Under the pieces are notes generated by a model. That model searched no databases and was not told the DNA's origin. It saw only the letters and a program-made list of their open reading frames with translations. DNA of 64,000 bases, from the NCBI GenBank assembly GCA_023251135.1, contig JAHEZJ010000030.1, positions 1 through 64,000 of the forward strand. Direction: 5' to 3'. Of this stretch, positions 17,362-27,812 are shown piece after piece (position 1 is the first letter of the stretch; each line of letters starts with the position of its first letter). Made by a program: the position numbers and the translations under genes. This DNA comes from Flavobacterium sp. GTDB lineage: Bacteria > Bacteroidota > Bacteroidia > Flavobacteriales > Flavobacteriaceae.

Positions 17362-18348
17362 ATGCCAAAAACAATAAAAAAAGTTGGTGTTCTAACATCG
17401 GGAGGTGACTCACCAGGAATGAATGCCGCAATACGATCAGTTGTTCGAACATGCGCTTATCATAATATAGAATGCATAGGAATTTATAGAGGGTATCAGG
17501 GAATGATTGAAGGAGACTTCAAAGAAATGGGACCCCGAAGCGTAAATAATATTGTAAACAAAGGTGGAACGATTCTGAAATCAGCTCGTTCAGTTGAGTT
17601 TAGAAGCCCAGAAGGTAGAAAAAAAGCACACGAGAATCTTTTAAAAGCCGGAGTTGATGCTTTGGTTGTTATTGGAGGAGACGGAAGTTTTACCGGAGGA
17701 TTAATTTTTAATTCAGAATATGGTTTTCCAGTAATGGGAATCCCGGGTACAATTGATAATGATATTTTTGGAACCAGTCATACTTTAGGTTATGATACAG
17801 CCTTAAATACTGTTGTAGATTGTATCGATAAGATCAGAGATACTGCAAGTTCGCACAACCGTCTGTTTTTTGTAGAGGTTATGGGTAGAGATGCAGGTCA
17901 TATTGCTCTTAATGCCGGAATTGGAGCCGGTGCCGAAGAAATTCTTATTCCTGAAGAAGATTTAGGTTTAGACCGATTATTAGATTCTCTTCAAAAAAGT
18001 AAAGCTTCAGGAAAATCATCAAGTATCGTAGTGATCGCCGAAGGAGATAAAATTGGTAAAAACGTTTTCGAACTAAAAGATTACGTTGAAGCCAACCTGC
18101 CTGAGTATGATGTTAGGGTATCTGTGTTAGGACACATGCAGCGAGGTGGTTCTCCATCTTGTTTTGACCGTGTTTTGGCAAGCCGTTTAGGAGTAAAAGC
18201 GGTAGAGTCCTTAATAGAAGGAAAATCAAATTATATGGTTGGTTTACAGGCTGACAAAGTTGTTTTGACACCTCTTGAACAGGCAATCAAAGGTAAATCT
18301 GAGATTGACAGAGAATTGTTAAGAGTGTCCGATATCATGTCGACATAA
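17362..18348 (+). CDS. pfkA: ATP-dependent 6-phosphofructokinase
   Basis: 328 residues. Phosphorylates fructose-6-phosphate to fructose-1,6-bisphosphate in glycolysis. Visible: ATP loop TSGGDSPGMNAAIR (about 12-25), the GGDGSFTGG segment, the catalytic stretch GIPGTIDNDI with the general base Asp, MGRDAGHIALNAG, and LGHMQRGGSPSCFDR. The length and the GGDGS form fit a bacterial ATP-dependent enzyme. gap follows after 83 bases without an obvious terminator, so the two are probably co-transcribed. The inverted AACGTTTTCG site upstream may tie it to chitin-locus control. Confidence 0.96.
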   Translation: MPKTIKKVGVLTSGGDSPGMNAAIRSVVRTCAYHNIECIGIYRGYQGMIEGDFKEMGPRSVNNIVNKGGTILKSARSVEFRSPEGRKKAHENLLKAGVDALVVIGGDGSFTGGLIFNSEYGFPVMGIPGTIDNDIFGTSHTLGYDTALNTVVDCIDKIRDTASSHNRLFFVEVMGRDAGHIALNAGIGAGAEEILIPEEDLGLDRLLDSLQKSKASGKSSSIVVIAEGDKIGKNVFELKDYVEANLPEYDVRVSVLGHMQRGGSPSCFDRVLASRLGVKAVESLIEGKSNYMVGLQADKVVLTPLEQAIKGKSEIDRELLRVSDIMST

Positions 18349-18398
18349 AAAAAAGTTTAAAAAGGAAAGAAGTTTATTGTGAGGAAATTAGACTTTGA

Positions 18399-19436
<1,038 letters not shown>

Positions 19437-19452
19437 TAATATATATTTTTGC

Positions 19453-19490
19453 AAAATCCCGTTATTGTATAGTAATGGGATTTTCTTATT
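19453..19490 (+). terminator. Terminator between gap and the sugar kinase gene
   Basis: AAAATCCCGTTA pairs with TAATGGGATTTT (one G-U wobble) and is followed by T-rich sequence. It may be only partial, given the same-strand genes that follow. Confidence 0.7.
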
Positions 19491-19566
19491 TTGTTACTTC
19501 TTTAATTAATTTAAAAGCATACTTTTTATTTAGCTAAAGAAAAACCTAATCCAAAAACTAAATAAA

Positions 19567-20418
19567 ATGAAATTAATAGTTGATAGTGGATCTACTAAAG
19601 CCGATTGGATTGCAATTGATGATAATGGAAAAGTATTATTCACCACACAAACTTTAGGATTAAATCCTGAAATTCTTGACGGTCCGGAAATAATCGAAAG
19701 ATTAAACGATCGTTTTGATATTTTGCAAAATAAAAAAACCGCCACACATTTGTTCTTTTATGGAGCAGGTTGTGGGACAGACCGAATGAAAACAGAGCTT
19801 TCGCAAATATTTCAGCAATATTTTGAGAATGCAATTGTCGAAGTTCAGGAGGATACTTATGCTGCGGTATATGCAACAACTCCAAAAGGAGAAGCTGCGA
19901 TTGTAAGCATCCTTGGAACAGGTTCTAACTGTAGCTTTTTTGATGGAAAAGTATTGCATCAGAAAGTACAGTCGTTAGGGTTTATCGCCATGGACGATTG
20001 TAGTGGAAATGTTTTTGGAAAAGAATTAATCAGAAAGTACTATTTCAATAAAATGCCAAAAGAACTGGCTGTTGAATTTGAGAAAGAGTATAATTTAGAT
20101 CCTGATTTTATCAAGAATAAATTGTACAAAGAACCAAATCCAAATGCTTATTTAGCGACCTTTGCAAAGTTCTTAATCAAACACAAAGACACGCAGTTTT
20201 GCAGAAAGATCATCTTCAAAGGCATGAAATCTTTCGTTAAAAATTACATCAAGCAATTTGATAATTGCAAAGAAGTTCCGGTTCATTTTGTAGGTTCTAT
20301 CGCTTTTTATCTAAAAGAAGAATTACAGGAAACTTTTGATAAGTACGAACTTCAATTGGGTAATGTTTTAAGAAGGCCTATTGATGGATTAATTGCGTAC
20401 CACGTTGCAAATCAATAA
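19567..20418 (+). CDS. BadF/BadG/BcrA/BcrD-family N-acetylglucosamine kinase-like protein
   Basis: 283 residues of the actin-like ATPase fold. Visible: phosphate-1 loop IVDSGSTKADWIAID at the N-terminus, GAGCGTD near 70, the phosphate-2 region SILGTGSNCSFFDG (about 115-128), MDDCSGNVFGKEL, and FVGSIAFYLKEEL near the C-terminus. The family includes N-acetylglucosamine kinases, which make GlcNAc-6-phosphate. The chitin locus in this window has no other kinase, so this is a good candidate for that step, though it lies about 26 kb away beside glycolytic genes. Glucosamine or another sugar could also be the substrate. mgsA follows after 13 bases. Confidence 0.82.
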   Translation: MKLIVDSGSTKADWIAIDDNGKVLFTTQTLGLNPEILDGPEIIERLNDRFDILQNKKTATHLFFYGAGCGTDRMKTELSQIFQQYFENAIVEVQEDTYAAVYATTPKGEAAIVSILGTGSNCSFFDGKVLHQKVQSLGFIAMDDCSGNVFGKELIRKYYFNKMPKELAVEFEKEYNLDPDFIKNKLYKEPNPNAYLATFAKFLIKHKDTQFCRKIIFKGMKSFVKNYIKQFDNCKEVPVHFVGSIAFYLKEELQETFDKYELQLGNVLRRPIDGLIAYHVANQ

Positions 20419-20431
20419 ATAGAATTAAAAT

Positions 20432-20806
20432 ATGGAAATTGCTATTATAGCTCACGATGGAAAAAAGGCAGACATGGTTCAGTTTTTGAATAAAAACAAA
20501 GACTTGCTGCTTCAGGAAAACATTAAATTAATCGCAACGGGAACTACAGGAAGCAAAGCTGTTAATGCTGGTTTTAAGGTAAAAAGAATGCTTTCCGGAC
20601 CAATGGGGGGTGATGCACAAATTGCTGCAAGAGTAGCCGAGGGGAAAACAAAAATGGTTTTCTTCTTTAAAGACCCTCTGGCAAGTCATGCTCATGAAGT
20701 TGATATCAACATGTTAATTCGTGTTTGCGATGTGCATAATGTACCTTTGGCAACAAATGAAGCTTCGGCGCAGTTGCTGTTAAATGCTATCGCTTTGCAA
20801 TTATAG
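20432..20806 (+). CDS. mgsA: Methylglyoxal synthase
   Basis: 124 residues, compact but complete. Converts dihydroxyacetone phosphate to methylglyoxal and phosphate, a bypass that relieves sugar-phosphate build-up. Visible: IAHDGKKADMVQF at the N-terminus (general base region), GTTGSKA phosphate-binding loop, SGPMGGDAQIAARVAEG with the catalytic Asp, FFFKDPL and the HxHEVD segment. Thirteen bases after the sugar kinase, so likely in one transcript with it. Confidence 0.94.
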   Translation: MEIAIIAHDGKKADMVQFLNKNKDLLLQENIKLIATGTTGSKAVNAGFKVKRMLSGPMGGDAQIAARVAEGKTKMVFFFKDPLASHAHEVDINMLIRVCDVHNVPLATNEASAQLLLNAIALQL

Positions 20807-20827
20807 AATTTCTATTTTTAGATATAA

Positions 20828-20862
20828 TAAAAAACCATTACGAGTTGTAATGGTTTTTTTTG
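20828..20862 (+). terminator. Terminator after mgsA
   Basis: AAAACCATTAC / GTAATGGTTTT hairpin with loop GAGTT and an eight-base T run. Confidence 0.88.
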
Positions 20863-20985
20863 TTTCAGGTTTCAGGTTTCAGGTTGTGTTCAAAGTGTCA
20901 AACTTGAAACTTGAAACTTGAAACTTGAAACTTGAAACTTGAAACTTGGAATTTGGAATTTGGAATTTGAAATTTCAAATTTCAA
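20863..20985. repeat. Period-7 tandem repeat array with inverted arms
   Basis: Three copies of TTTCAGG (20863-20883), six perfect copies of CTTGAAA (20903-20944) and further TTTGGAA-type copies (20952-20972), ending in an 18-base perfect palindrome (20964-20981). TTTCAGG pairs with CTTGAAA with one G-U per heptad, so an RNA copy would fold into a long hairpin. Located between the convergent mgsA and ridA ends. Confidence 0.8.
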
Positions 20986-20992
20986 ATAATTC

Positions 20993-21373
20993 TTATTGTA
21001 CTGCAATTATTGAAATCTCAACATTTACATTTTTTGGTAAGCAGGCAACCTGAACAGTTTCGCGTGCAGGAGCTGTTTTTTCGTTAAAATAAGAACCGTA
21101 AACCGTGTTTATTGCTCCAAAATTATTCATATCCATAATGAAGATAGTTGCTTTAACCACATTTTCAAAAGTCATATCGGCAGCTTCTAAAATTGCAGCA
21201 ATATTCTCCATTACTTGTTTAGTTTCATCATTGATGTTGTCCGTAATAAGCTCGCCAGAAGCCGGATTGATAGCAATCTGACCTGATGCATAAAGCGTGT
21301 TTCCTGATAATACGGCCTGGTTGTAAGGACCAATTGGCGCTGGTGCCTTTTCAGTAAAGATGATTTTTTTCAT
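20993..21373 (-). CDS. ridA: RidA family enamine/imine deaminase
   Basis: 126 residues. Hydrolyses reactive enamines/imines (for example 2-aminoacrylate) produced by PLP enzymes. Visible: APAPIGPYNQAV near the N-terminus, LYASGQIAINPASGEL, and PARETVQVACLPKNVNVEI with the key Arg and the conserved C-terminal Glu. Lies 24 bases after the lptD stop and is probably co-transcribed with it. Confidence 0.95.
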   Translation of the reverse strand: MKKIIFTEKAPAPIGPYNQAVLSGNTLYASGQIAINPASGELITDNINDETKQVMENIAAILEAADMTFENVVKATIFIMDMNNFGAINTVYGSYFNEKTAPARETVQVACLPKNVNVEISIIAVQ

Positions 21374-21397
21374 AATAAATTATTTTTGTTCGATCGT

Positions 21398-24067
21398 TTA
21401 TCGATTTGAAGTACTACGCTTGTTCCATTTGATGTCGCTCAACATTCCGGATTTAATTCCAATAAAGAAATTCCAGTTTGAGTTCGGACCAATTGGCGTC
21501 CAGTTAAATGCCATTCTCCAGCTTAATAAATCTCTTTCAAAACGAAACTGCGTAAAAGTAACCCCTTTTTGTACAAAATCGTAACCCGTAGAAACTCCGC
21601 CTTTCCATTTAGGAGTAATATCCATATTGGCAGATATCATGATAGAATTTCCGGTAATCTTATTTTCTCTGGCGGCATTCGAATAGGTTAGAGAGTAGGC
21701 CATCGTCATATCCCACGGAAGTTTAGAACTAAAAAATTCGCTTATCACGTCTTTGTCATCATCCTTCTCGTTAGCAAATTGACTGTTTCGGGGATCGTTT
21801 AAGTCGGTATTTGTTCCGAATAAATCATCATTACGACCACCATTTCGCTGGCTTTGCGTGTTCTTTTCTTCCTTTGTTCCCTTGTTTGAAAACGAATAGT
21901 TTAAAGTAACATTGGCACTGGTTAATCTGAACAAACTTCCGCCATTGTCAATGTTGAAAACATTCATAACATGCCCTGCATTGTCAATCGCATATGGGTT
22001 TAAAACAGCCCCAAAATTGACATTCATTTTATTGTCCAATAGCTGAGTTCCACCGCTCACAATTACGGGCTGCCAGGCTAAAGTTTCTTTTCCGTCAGCA
22101 TTAAAATTATAACTCGTACTAAAGTTTAAATTGTTTAGTAACATGATCTTTTTCGGCTCCGTCTTTGTGCTGTCGCGATCTCTTACTTTGGCTTCAAAAG
22201 TGTTGCTTAAGGCAAAGGATACGATATTGGAGTTGTTGTTGCCCGGAGCACCAAAAATACCTTCATCAAATCTGGAGTACGTATTAATTTTTCCGGTTGC
22301 GTCAACGGTATAATTGTCATAATACTGATTGAAACTAGGTGTATAAGAATACGTTATGTTTGGTCTCATGACGTGGCGTACAGATTGAATTTTTTTGTCT
22401 TCACCAAAATTGAAAGTACCATAAATTGTAGTTCCTAAGTTGGTACTGAAATTATAGGTTCTAAAAGCATCAAACCCATTTATAGTAGATGTTACGGCTT
22501 GTCCTTTAGTCGCATCATAATTTCTGGCAATGGTTTTAGTTACCCAGGTTTCCTGATAATTGGTAGAGGCTCCCGCACTAAAGTATTTAAACAGCTTGAA
22601 ATTGGTACTAATAGGAATACTGTGCTGCATTCCTATTTTAGCATCTCTAAACATCTGTGGTTTGAAAAACAAAGAATCTGTTGTAGAAATACTGTTTTTA
22701 CCGCTTAGGTTATATTGAAAATTGATGTTTTTGATGAAACCTTTTTTAACACCGTCTTTTCCAACAAACGGGTACACACGATCCACACTGGCTTGCAGAG
22801 TTGGCAACGTCATGTCGATTTTTTCCGTTTGTGTATTTTGCGAGTGTGTTGCCGTTAAAGAGATACGCGCCTGAGGTATCGTATTGAATGTTTTGTTGTA
22901 CGAGATGGATGAATTTAAAGTGTTATTTAAATTTGATCCTGCGTTCGCCTGATTGATAGAGCGTTTGAAATACTTACTACTACCCATGTTTACAGAGGCA
23001 GAAAAGGTAGAATTAGGGTTTGCTTTCGTATCTTTTGAATGGGACCACTGAATGTTGTAGATTTTTTCTTTAGAATAATCAGGATAACCGCGTTCGCTGT
23101 TTATTAAATTTTCATAACGGATATTAAGATTTCCTCTGTACTTGTATTTTGTGGCGTATTGCGATTCAAAACGCATGGCGTAACTACCATTGGTGTAGTA
23201 GTCACCCAAAACAGTCAGGTCGTAATTGTCGCTTAACGCAAAATAGTAACCTCCATTCTGTAAAGAGAATCCTCTTGTATTAGAGTCGTTGTAGCTTGGT
23301 AAAATAATACCCGAAACACTCTTTTCCTGACTCATCGGGAAATAGGCAAAAGGCAATGCCAGGGGAGTAGGTACATCGGCAATAACCATATTGGTTAAAC
23401 CGGTGATTACTTTTTTACCCGGAATAAATTTTACTTTATTGGTTTGAAAGTAGTATTCAGGATTATCAATGTCCTTGGCAGTTGTAAAACGGGCACCACG
23501 CAAAAAGTAAACCGAGTCGTTTTCTTTTTTGGTAACTGCTGCTTTAATTTTAAATTCTCCCTGTTCGGTTCTCGAATTATAGATTAACGCTTTTTTGGTT
23601 TTAAAGTTAAATCGAATAGAATCCGGCTGAACTTCGCTGGCTCCCTGCTTGAAATTTGGATATTGTATCAAAACACCCGCGGAATCTCGGATACGTCCGG
23701 CGTAAACTTCTTCCTTTTCCATATTTAAAACAATGATTCCCGATTTTAGTTCTACATCTTTGTAGTAGAGTTCGGCTTCATTATATAAGGTAAGCGTTTT
23801 TGCTTTTTTGTCGTATTTCGCGTAATCTTTCGCTTTATATTTGGTAACAGCGTCCAGAAAATTCTTTTTGGCTTTAACCGTATCCAGCTTTATAGTGTCT
23901 GTTGTAGCGGCTTCAGGTTTGGCTGGAGCAACAGTTGTGGGTTTATCTGTTTGTTTTACAGTGGGTAAAGACTTCTTTTTGTTTTTTATCTCTTGCGAAT
24001 ATAAATTACCACATCCTAAAGTTAGGAAAAATGATAATAAAACGATATTAAATAAGTTTGTATGCAA
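21398..24067 (-). CDS. lptD: LptD/OstA-like outer-membrane LPS assembly protein
   Basis: 889 residues from TTG 24067, chosen because it places a signal peptide (HTNLFNIVLLSFFLTLGCGNLYSQ) at the N-terminus. The frame opens further upstream at another TTG (24151) and there is no ATG before residue 60. After a proline/alanine/lysine-rich spacer comes an OstA-like region (about 95-230: LYNEAELYYKDVELKSGIIV, GEFKIKA) and then a long beta-barrel with many alternating strands. Inserts lipopolysaccharide into the outer leaflet. Divergent from the amidase gene. Confidence 0.87.
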   Translation of the reverse strand: MHTNLFNIVLLSFFLTLGCGNLYSQEIKNKKKSLPTVKQTDKPTTVAPAKPEAATTDTIKLDTVKAKKNFLDAVTKYKAKDYAKYDKKAKTLTLYNEAELYYKDVELKSGIIVLNMEKEEVYAGRIRDSAGVLIQYPNFKQGASEVQPDSIRFNFKTKKALIYNSRTEQGEFKIKAAVTKKENDSVYFLRGARFTTAKDIDNPEYYFQTNKVKFIPGKKVITGLTNMVIADVPTPLALPFAYFPMSQEKSVSGIILPSYNDSNTRGFSLQNGGYYFALSDNYDLTVLGDYYTNGSYAMRFESQYATKYKYRGNLNIRYENLINSERGYPDYSKEKIYNIQWSHSKDTKANPNSTFSASVNMGSSKYFKRSINQANAGSNLNNTLNSSISYNKTFNTIPQARISLTATHSQNTQTEKIDMTLPTLQASVDRVYPFVGKDGVKKGFIKNINFQYNLSGKNSISTTDSLFFKPQMFRDAKIGMQHSIPISTNFKLFKYFSAGASTNYQETWVTKTIARNYDATKGQAVTSTINGFDAFRTYNFSTNLGTTIYGTFNFGEDKKIQSVRHVMRPNITYSYTPSFNQYYDNYTVDATGKINTYSRFDEGIFGAPGNNNSNIVSFALSNTFEAKVRDRDSTKTEPKKIMLLNNLNFSTSYNFNADGKETLAWQPVIVSGGTQLLDNKMNVNFGAVLNPYAIDNAGHVMNVFNIDNGGSLFRLTSANVTLNYSFSNKGTKEEKNTQSQRNGGRNDDLFGTNTDLNDPRNSQFANEKDDDKDVISEFFSSKLPWDMTMAYSLTYSNAARENKITGNSIMISANMDITPKWKGGVSTGYDFVQKGVTFTQFRFERDLLSWRMAFNWTPIGPNSNWNFFIGIKSGMLSDIKWNKRSTSNR

Positions 24068-24200
24068 AGGTTTAAATGCTATTTTTGTAAAATTATGGCT
24101 TGTTTTTTGACATGTCAAACTTACATATAATTTTTTGTCAAAAATAATCAATTGTAAAAATTATAGCTGTTGCGTTTTATTAAAATTAACTTTTAGATTT

Positions 24201-25328
24201 ATGAATAGATTTAACAAAATTAAAGTAATATTTACTTTTTTTCTAACGATATTGTCTTTTTGTGCTTATAGCCAGGCAAATGTTTTTAAGGTAACACTTG
24301 ATGCTGGACATGGTGATCACGACTTTGGGGCTGTTTACAGCGGACGAATTGAAAAAAATATTGCTTTGGCTATTGTTCTAAAAGTGGGTAAAATCTTAGA
24401 GGGAAGTCCAAATGTTCATGTGATTTATACGCGTAAAACAGATGTATTTATCGATTTGGTCGAAAGAGCCAATATTGCCAACAGAGCCAATTCAAATATT
24501 TTTGTCTCTATACATTGTAATGCCAATAAAAATACCGCTGCAGACGGAACTGAGACCTATGTAATGGGTTTGAGTAAAGTAGCATCGAATCTTGAAGCTG
24601 CGAAAAAAGAGAACTCCGTAATTACCTTAGAAAAAGATTATAAACGTAAATACGAAGGTTACGACCCAAATTCTCCTGAATCTATGGTTGGAATGACTTT
24701 AATGCAGGAAGAATATTTGGACAACAGTATTTCGCTGGCCAGTAAAATTGAAGATAATTTTGATAAACTTGGAAAAAAATTGAGACAGGGAGGGGTGAAA
24801 CAAGCGCCTTTTATGGTACTTCACAAAGCCTATATGCCAAGAGTCTTAGTAGAAACAGGATTTGTATCTAATCCGACAGAAGGAAATATTTTAAATTCAG
24901 AAGAAGGACAAAATGATATAGCAAAAGCGATAGCCGAAGCGATTTTGAGTTACAAAAGTGAATATTTCGGTTCAGGTACTCCCGAAATAGTGGAGGCAAA
25001 ACCGGTAAAAGATACTTCGACTCCGGCAAAACCGAAAGAGGTGGAAAACACTGCAGCAGTCAAAAATGCTCCAAAAGGTACATTCTTCAAAGTACAGCTT
25101 ATCGCAAGTATTAAAAAAACACCGCTAGAGCCTAGAAATTTTAAAGGACTTAAAAACGTAACAATGTTATTCGAAAATAATATTTACAAATATTTCTATC
25201 AGGAAACTTCAAGTTACGATGCTGCCAAAAAATATTTGGAAGAAGCTAAAGATAAAGGATATGGAGCCGCGTTTTTGGTTGCAACCAAAGATGGAGAAAA
25301 GATCAGTATTCAAGACGCCATTAAATAA
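24201..25328 (+). CDS. N-acetylmuramoyl-L-alanine amidase (Amidase_3) with C-terminal SPOR-like part
   Basis: 375 residues from ATG 24201; the frame opens earlier (24135), but the ATG gives a proper signal peptide (MNRFNKIKVIFTFFLTILSFCAYSQ). The zinc amidase domain shows LDAGHGDHDFGAV, the Glu in RIEKNIALAI, SIHCNAN and VLVETGFVSN. It cleaves the amide between MurNAc and L-Ala during cell separation. After a Pro/Lys linker, about 80 residues (KGTFFKVQLIASIKKTPLEP...) look like a SPOR-type peptidoglycan-binding domain. Same direction as the MCE gene 50 bases downstream. Confidence 0.92.
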   Translation: MNRFNKIKVIFTFFLTILSFCAYSQANVFKVTLDAGHGDHDFGAVYSGRIEKNIALAIVLKVGKILEGSPNVHVIYTRKTDVFIDLVERANIANRANSNIFVSIHCNANKNTAADGTETYVMGLSKVASNLEAAKKENSVITLEKDYKRKYEGYDPNSPESMVGMTLMQEEYLDNSISLASKIEDNFDKLGKKLRQGGVKQAPFMVLHKAYMPRVLVETGFVSNPTEGNILNSEEGQNDIAKAIAEAILSYKSEYFGSGTPEIVEAKPVKDTSTPAKPKEVENTAAVKNAPKGTFFKVQLIASIKKTPLEPRNFKGLKNVTMLFENNIYKYFYQETSSYDAAKKYLEEAKDKGYGAAFLVATKDGEKISIQDAIK

Positions 25329-25353
25329 TAGCTTCTAGTTCGAATATTTATAT

Positions 25354-25361
25354 TAATTTTG
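25354..25361 (+). promoter_or_regulatory. Possible -7 element (TAATTTTG) before the MCE gene
   Basis: Exact TAnnTTTG, 17 bases before the TTG start. No good TTG at the -33 distance, so support is partial. Confidence 0.35.
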
Positions 25362-25378
25362 TACAAACACTAAGAATT

Positions 25379-26344
25379 TTGAAACTAACAAGAGAAATTA
25401 AAACGGCTATTTTAGTCATCGCGTCAATTTTATTATTTATTTGGGGCTATAGTTTTTTAAAAGGCAGAGACCTTTTTACAAATTACAAAACATTATATGT
25501 AGAATATGATAATGTAGAAGATTTGTCAGCATCAGCTCCCGTTACCATAAACGGACTTATTATTGGTAAAGTAACTAAAATTACAATCAATGAAGTAACA
25601 GGAAAATTATTAGTTGAACTTCAATTAAAAACTGATTTTCCAATTTCTAAAACAAGTCAGGCATCTTTATACTCCCCAAGTTTAATTGGTGGAAAACAGA
25701 TCAAGATTATTCCAAACCTAACAGATAAAGAACCTGCTGCTGACGGGCAGACTTTAACTCCTGTTGTGGAATTAGGACTGAAAGAATCTTTAGGCGGAAA
25801 AATTGAGCCTATTCAGATAAAGTTAGAGAAAATGTTGGTGAATATTGACAATCTGGTTTCTGGATTGAACAATGTTTTAGACAAAAAAGGACAAGAGGAT
25901 CTGAAGAAAACTTTAGCAGAACTGAGCCAGACAATGGAGCAGTTTCACAAAGCTTCGGGAAGTATCAATTCGATCCTGGATACCAATAAAGGACAGATTA
26001 ACGGAGTGGTAACCAACTTTAATAAAATGTCCAGTAACTTTAATAAGATATCAGATTCTTTAAACAAGGCAGATTTAGGAAAAACAGTTAGAAACCTGAA
26101 TCAGACTTTGGCTAAAGTTGACGGTCTTATGAGTAATTTAAACTCAGGAAAAGGTACTGCCGGTAAATTGTTAAATGACGATGCTTTGTATAATAATTTA
26201 GCGAAAACTTCAAAAGAGCTTGAATTATTGTTACAGGACGTTCGTCTTTACCCGACACGTTATGTAAATGTTTCTCTTTTCGGAAAGAAAAACAAACCTT
26301 ATGTAGCACCAACTGAAGACGCTAACCCAACTACTAAAAATTAA
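25379..26344 (+). CDS. MCE/MlaD family lipid transport protein
   Basis: 321 residues from a TTG start (25379), supported because the N-terminal anchor begins right there (KLTREIKTAILVIASILLFIWGYSFLKG). One MCE domain at about 38-115 (YVEYDNVEDLSASAPVTING, then ASLYSPSLIGGKQIKI), followed by a long helical, coiled-coil-rich tail. MCE proteins form rings that shuttle lipids between membranes. No MlaE/MlaF permease or ATPase genes lie beside it here, so its partners are encoded elsewhere. Confidence 0.88.
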   Translation: MKLTREIKTAILVIASILLFIWGYSFLKGRDLFTNYKTLYVEYDNVEDLSASAPVTINGLIIGKVTKITINEVTGKLLVELQLKTDFPISKTSQASLYSPSLIGGKQIKIIPNLTDKEPAADGQTLTPVVELGLKESLGGKIEPIQIKLEKMLVNIDNLVSGLNNVLDKKGQEDLKKTLAELSQTMEQFHKASGSINSILDTNKGQINGVVTNFNKMSSNFNKISDSLNKADLGKTVRNLNQTLAKVDGLMSNLNSGKGTAGKLLNDDALYNNLAKTSKELELLLQDVRLYPTRYVNVSLFGKKNKPYVAPTEDANPTTKN

Positions 26345-26349
26345 TTAGA

Positions 26350-27681
26350 ATGAGTTATTTAGATAATATTTTATTCGCTATACTTCTTATTATTGGTTTC
26401 GGTTTTTTTGCATCGAGCGTAAAAAAAATCATCCGAAATATTAATCTGGGAGTAGATGTAAACCGAAAAGATAATTCTAAAGCACGTTGGAAAAACATGG
26501 CATTGATTGCTCTTGGGCAGTCAAAAATGGTGAGACGCCCTGTAGCTGGAATACTTCATATCTTTGTTTACGTTGGTTTTATAATTATTAATATCGAATT
26601 ACTCGAGATCATTATCGACGGGTTGTTTGGAACACATAGAATTTTTGCGCCTTATTTAGGAGTAGTATATGATGTTTTAATTGCCTCATTTGAGATATTA
26701 GCAGTACTTGTAATTTTTGCTGTTACTGTTTTTTGGATCAGAAGAAATGTAATTCGATTGAAACGTTTCATAAATCCTGATCTAGATGGTTTCCCAAAAA
26801 GTGATGCCAATTACATTTTGTACTTCGAAACTGTTTTGATGATGTTGTTTTTGTTAATGAACGCTTCCGATCTGCATTTGCAGAATGTTCCGGACGCTGT
26901 TTTTCATAAAGCAGGCAGCTTTCCAATCAGTCAGTTTATAGCACCAATTTTTAACGGAATGTCCAATGAATTGGTGATGCTATTATTTGAAGTCTTTTGG
27001 TGGCTACATATAGCGGGTATTTTGGTTTTTATGAACTACTTGTACTTCTCTAAACATTTGCATATCCTTTTGGCCTTCCCGAATACCTATTTTGCCAACC
27101 TGAATCCGGATGGACAGTTTGATAATTTAGAGTCAGTAACGAAAGAGGTAAAGTTAATGATGGATCCAAATGCAGATCCGTTTGCGGCTGCTCCTGTTGA
27201 TGAAAATGCTGCTCCGGCAAAATTTGGAGCAAGTGACGTTCAGGATTTAAACTGGGTACAGCTTTTGAATGCTTATACTTGTACAGAGTGTGGTCGTTGT
27301 ACGTCATCATGTCCGGCAAATCAAACGGGTAAAAAATTGTCTCCTCGTAAAATTATGATGGATACAAGAGATCGTTTGCAGGAAGTGGGTAAAAACATAG
27401 ACGCCAATAAAGGAGTTTTTGTTCCGGATAATAAAACATTATTAAACGATTATATCACTCCTGAAGAATTATGGGCTTGTACATCTTGTAACGCCTGTGT
27501 AGAGGAATGCCCTGTAAACATCAGTCCGTTGTCGATTATTATGGACATGCGTCGTTATTTGGTAATGGAACAAAGTGCCGCTCCAATGTCATTGAATGCC
27601 ATGATGACCAATATCGAAAACAACGGAGCACCTTGGCAATACAGCCAGCAGGACCGCTTGAATTGGAAAAACGAAAATTAA
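26350..27681 (+). CDS. Membrane (Fe-S)-binding protein, HdrD/GlpC-like electron-transfer subunit
   Basis: 443 residues. The N-terminal half has about five membrane helices (5-22, 70-90, 105-130, 155-175, 215-235). The C-terminal half carries two 4Fe-4S motifs: CTECGRCTSSCPAN (about 312-325) and CTSCNACVEECPVN (about 377-390). The pattern matches membrane redox proteins that pass electrons from a quinone-linked subunit to a CCG-domain partner, which is encoded next (27813). Donor and acceptor are not known. Five bases after the MCE gene. Confidence 0.87.
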   Translation: MSYLDNILFAILLIIGFGFFASSVKKIIRNINLGVDVNRKDNSKARWKNMALIALGQSKMVRRPVAGILHIFVYVGFIIINIELLEIIIDGLFGTHRIFAPYLGVVYDVLIASFEILAVLVIFAVTVFWIRRNVIRLKRFINPDLDGFPKSDANYILYFETVLMMLFLLMNASDLHLQNVPDAVFHKAGSFPISQFIAPIFNGMSNELVMLLFEVFWWLHIAGILVFMNYLYFSKHLHILLAFPNTYFANLNPDGQFDNLESVTKEVKLMMDPNADPFAAAPVDENAAPAKFGASDVQDLNWVQLLNAYTCTECGRCTSSCPANQTGKKLSPRKIMMDTRDRLQEVGKNIDANKGVFVPDNKTLLNDYITPEELWACTSCNACVEECPVNISPLSIIMDMRRYLVMEQSAAPMSLNAMMTNIENNGAPWQYSQQDRLNWKNEN

Positions 27682-27812
27682 AAAAAGAGTTTAATTGATT
27701 ATTGGTTCAACCCTTTAATTGATTGGAATAAAATATAAGGTTTTTTAGTAGGATTATGGCAAAGAGTGCGATTAACCAAATAAACAATTAACCGATTTAA
27801 CAACAAAAGAAG

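Noticed and set aside
18061..18070. Fourth copy of AACGTTTTCG
   Set aside because: It lies inside pfkA and encodes part of KNVFE, so coding constraint explains it.
20863..20985. Possible CRISPR array
   Set aside because: Repeats are 7 bases long and contiguous with no spacers, and no cas genes are in the window.
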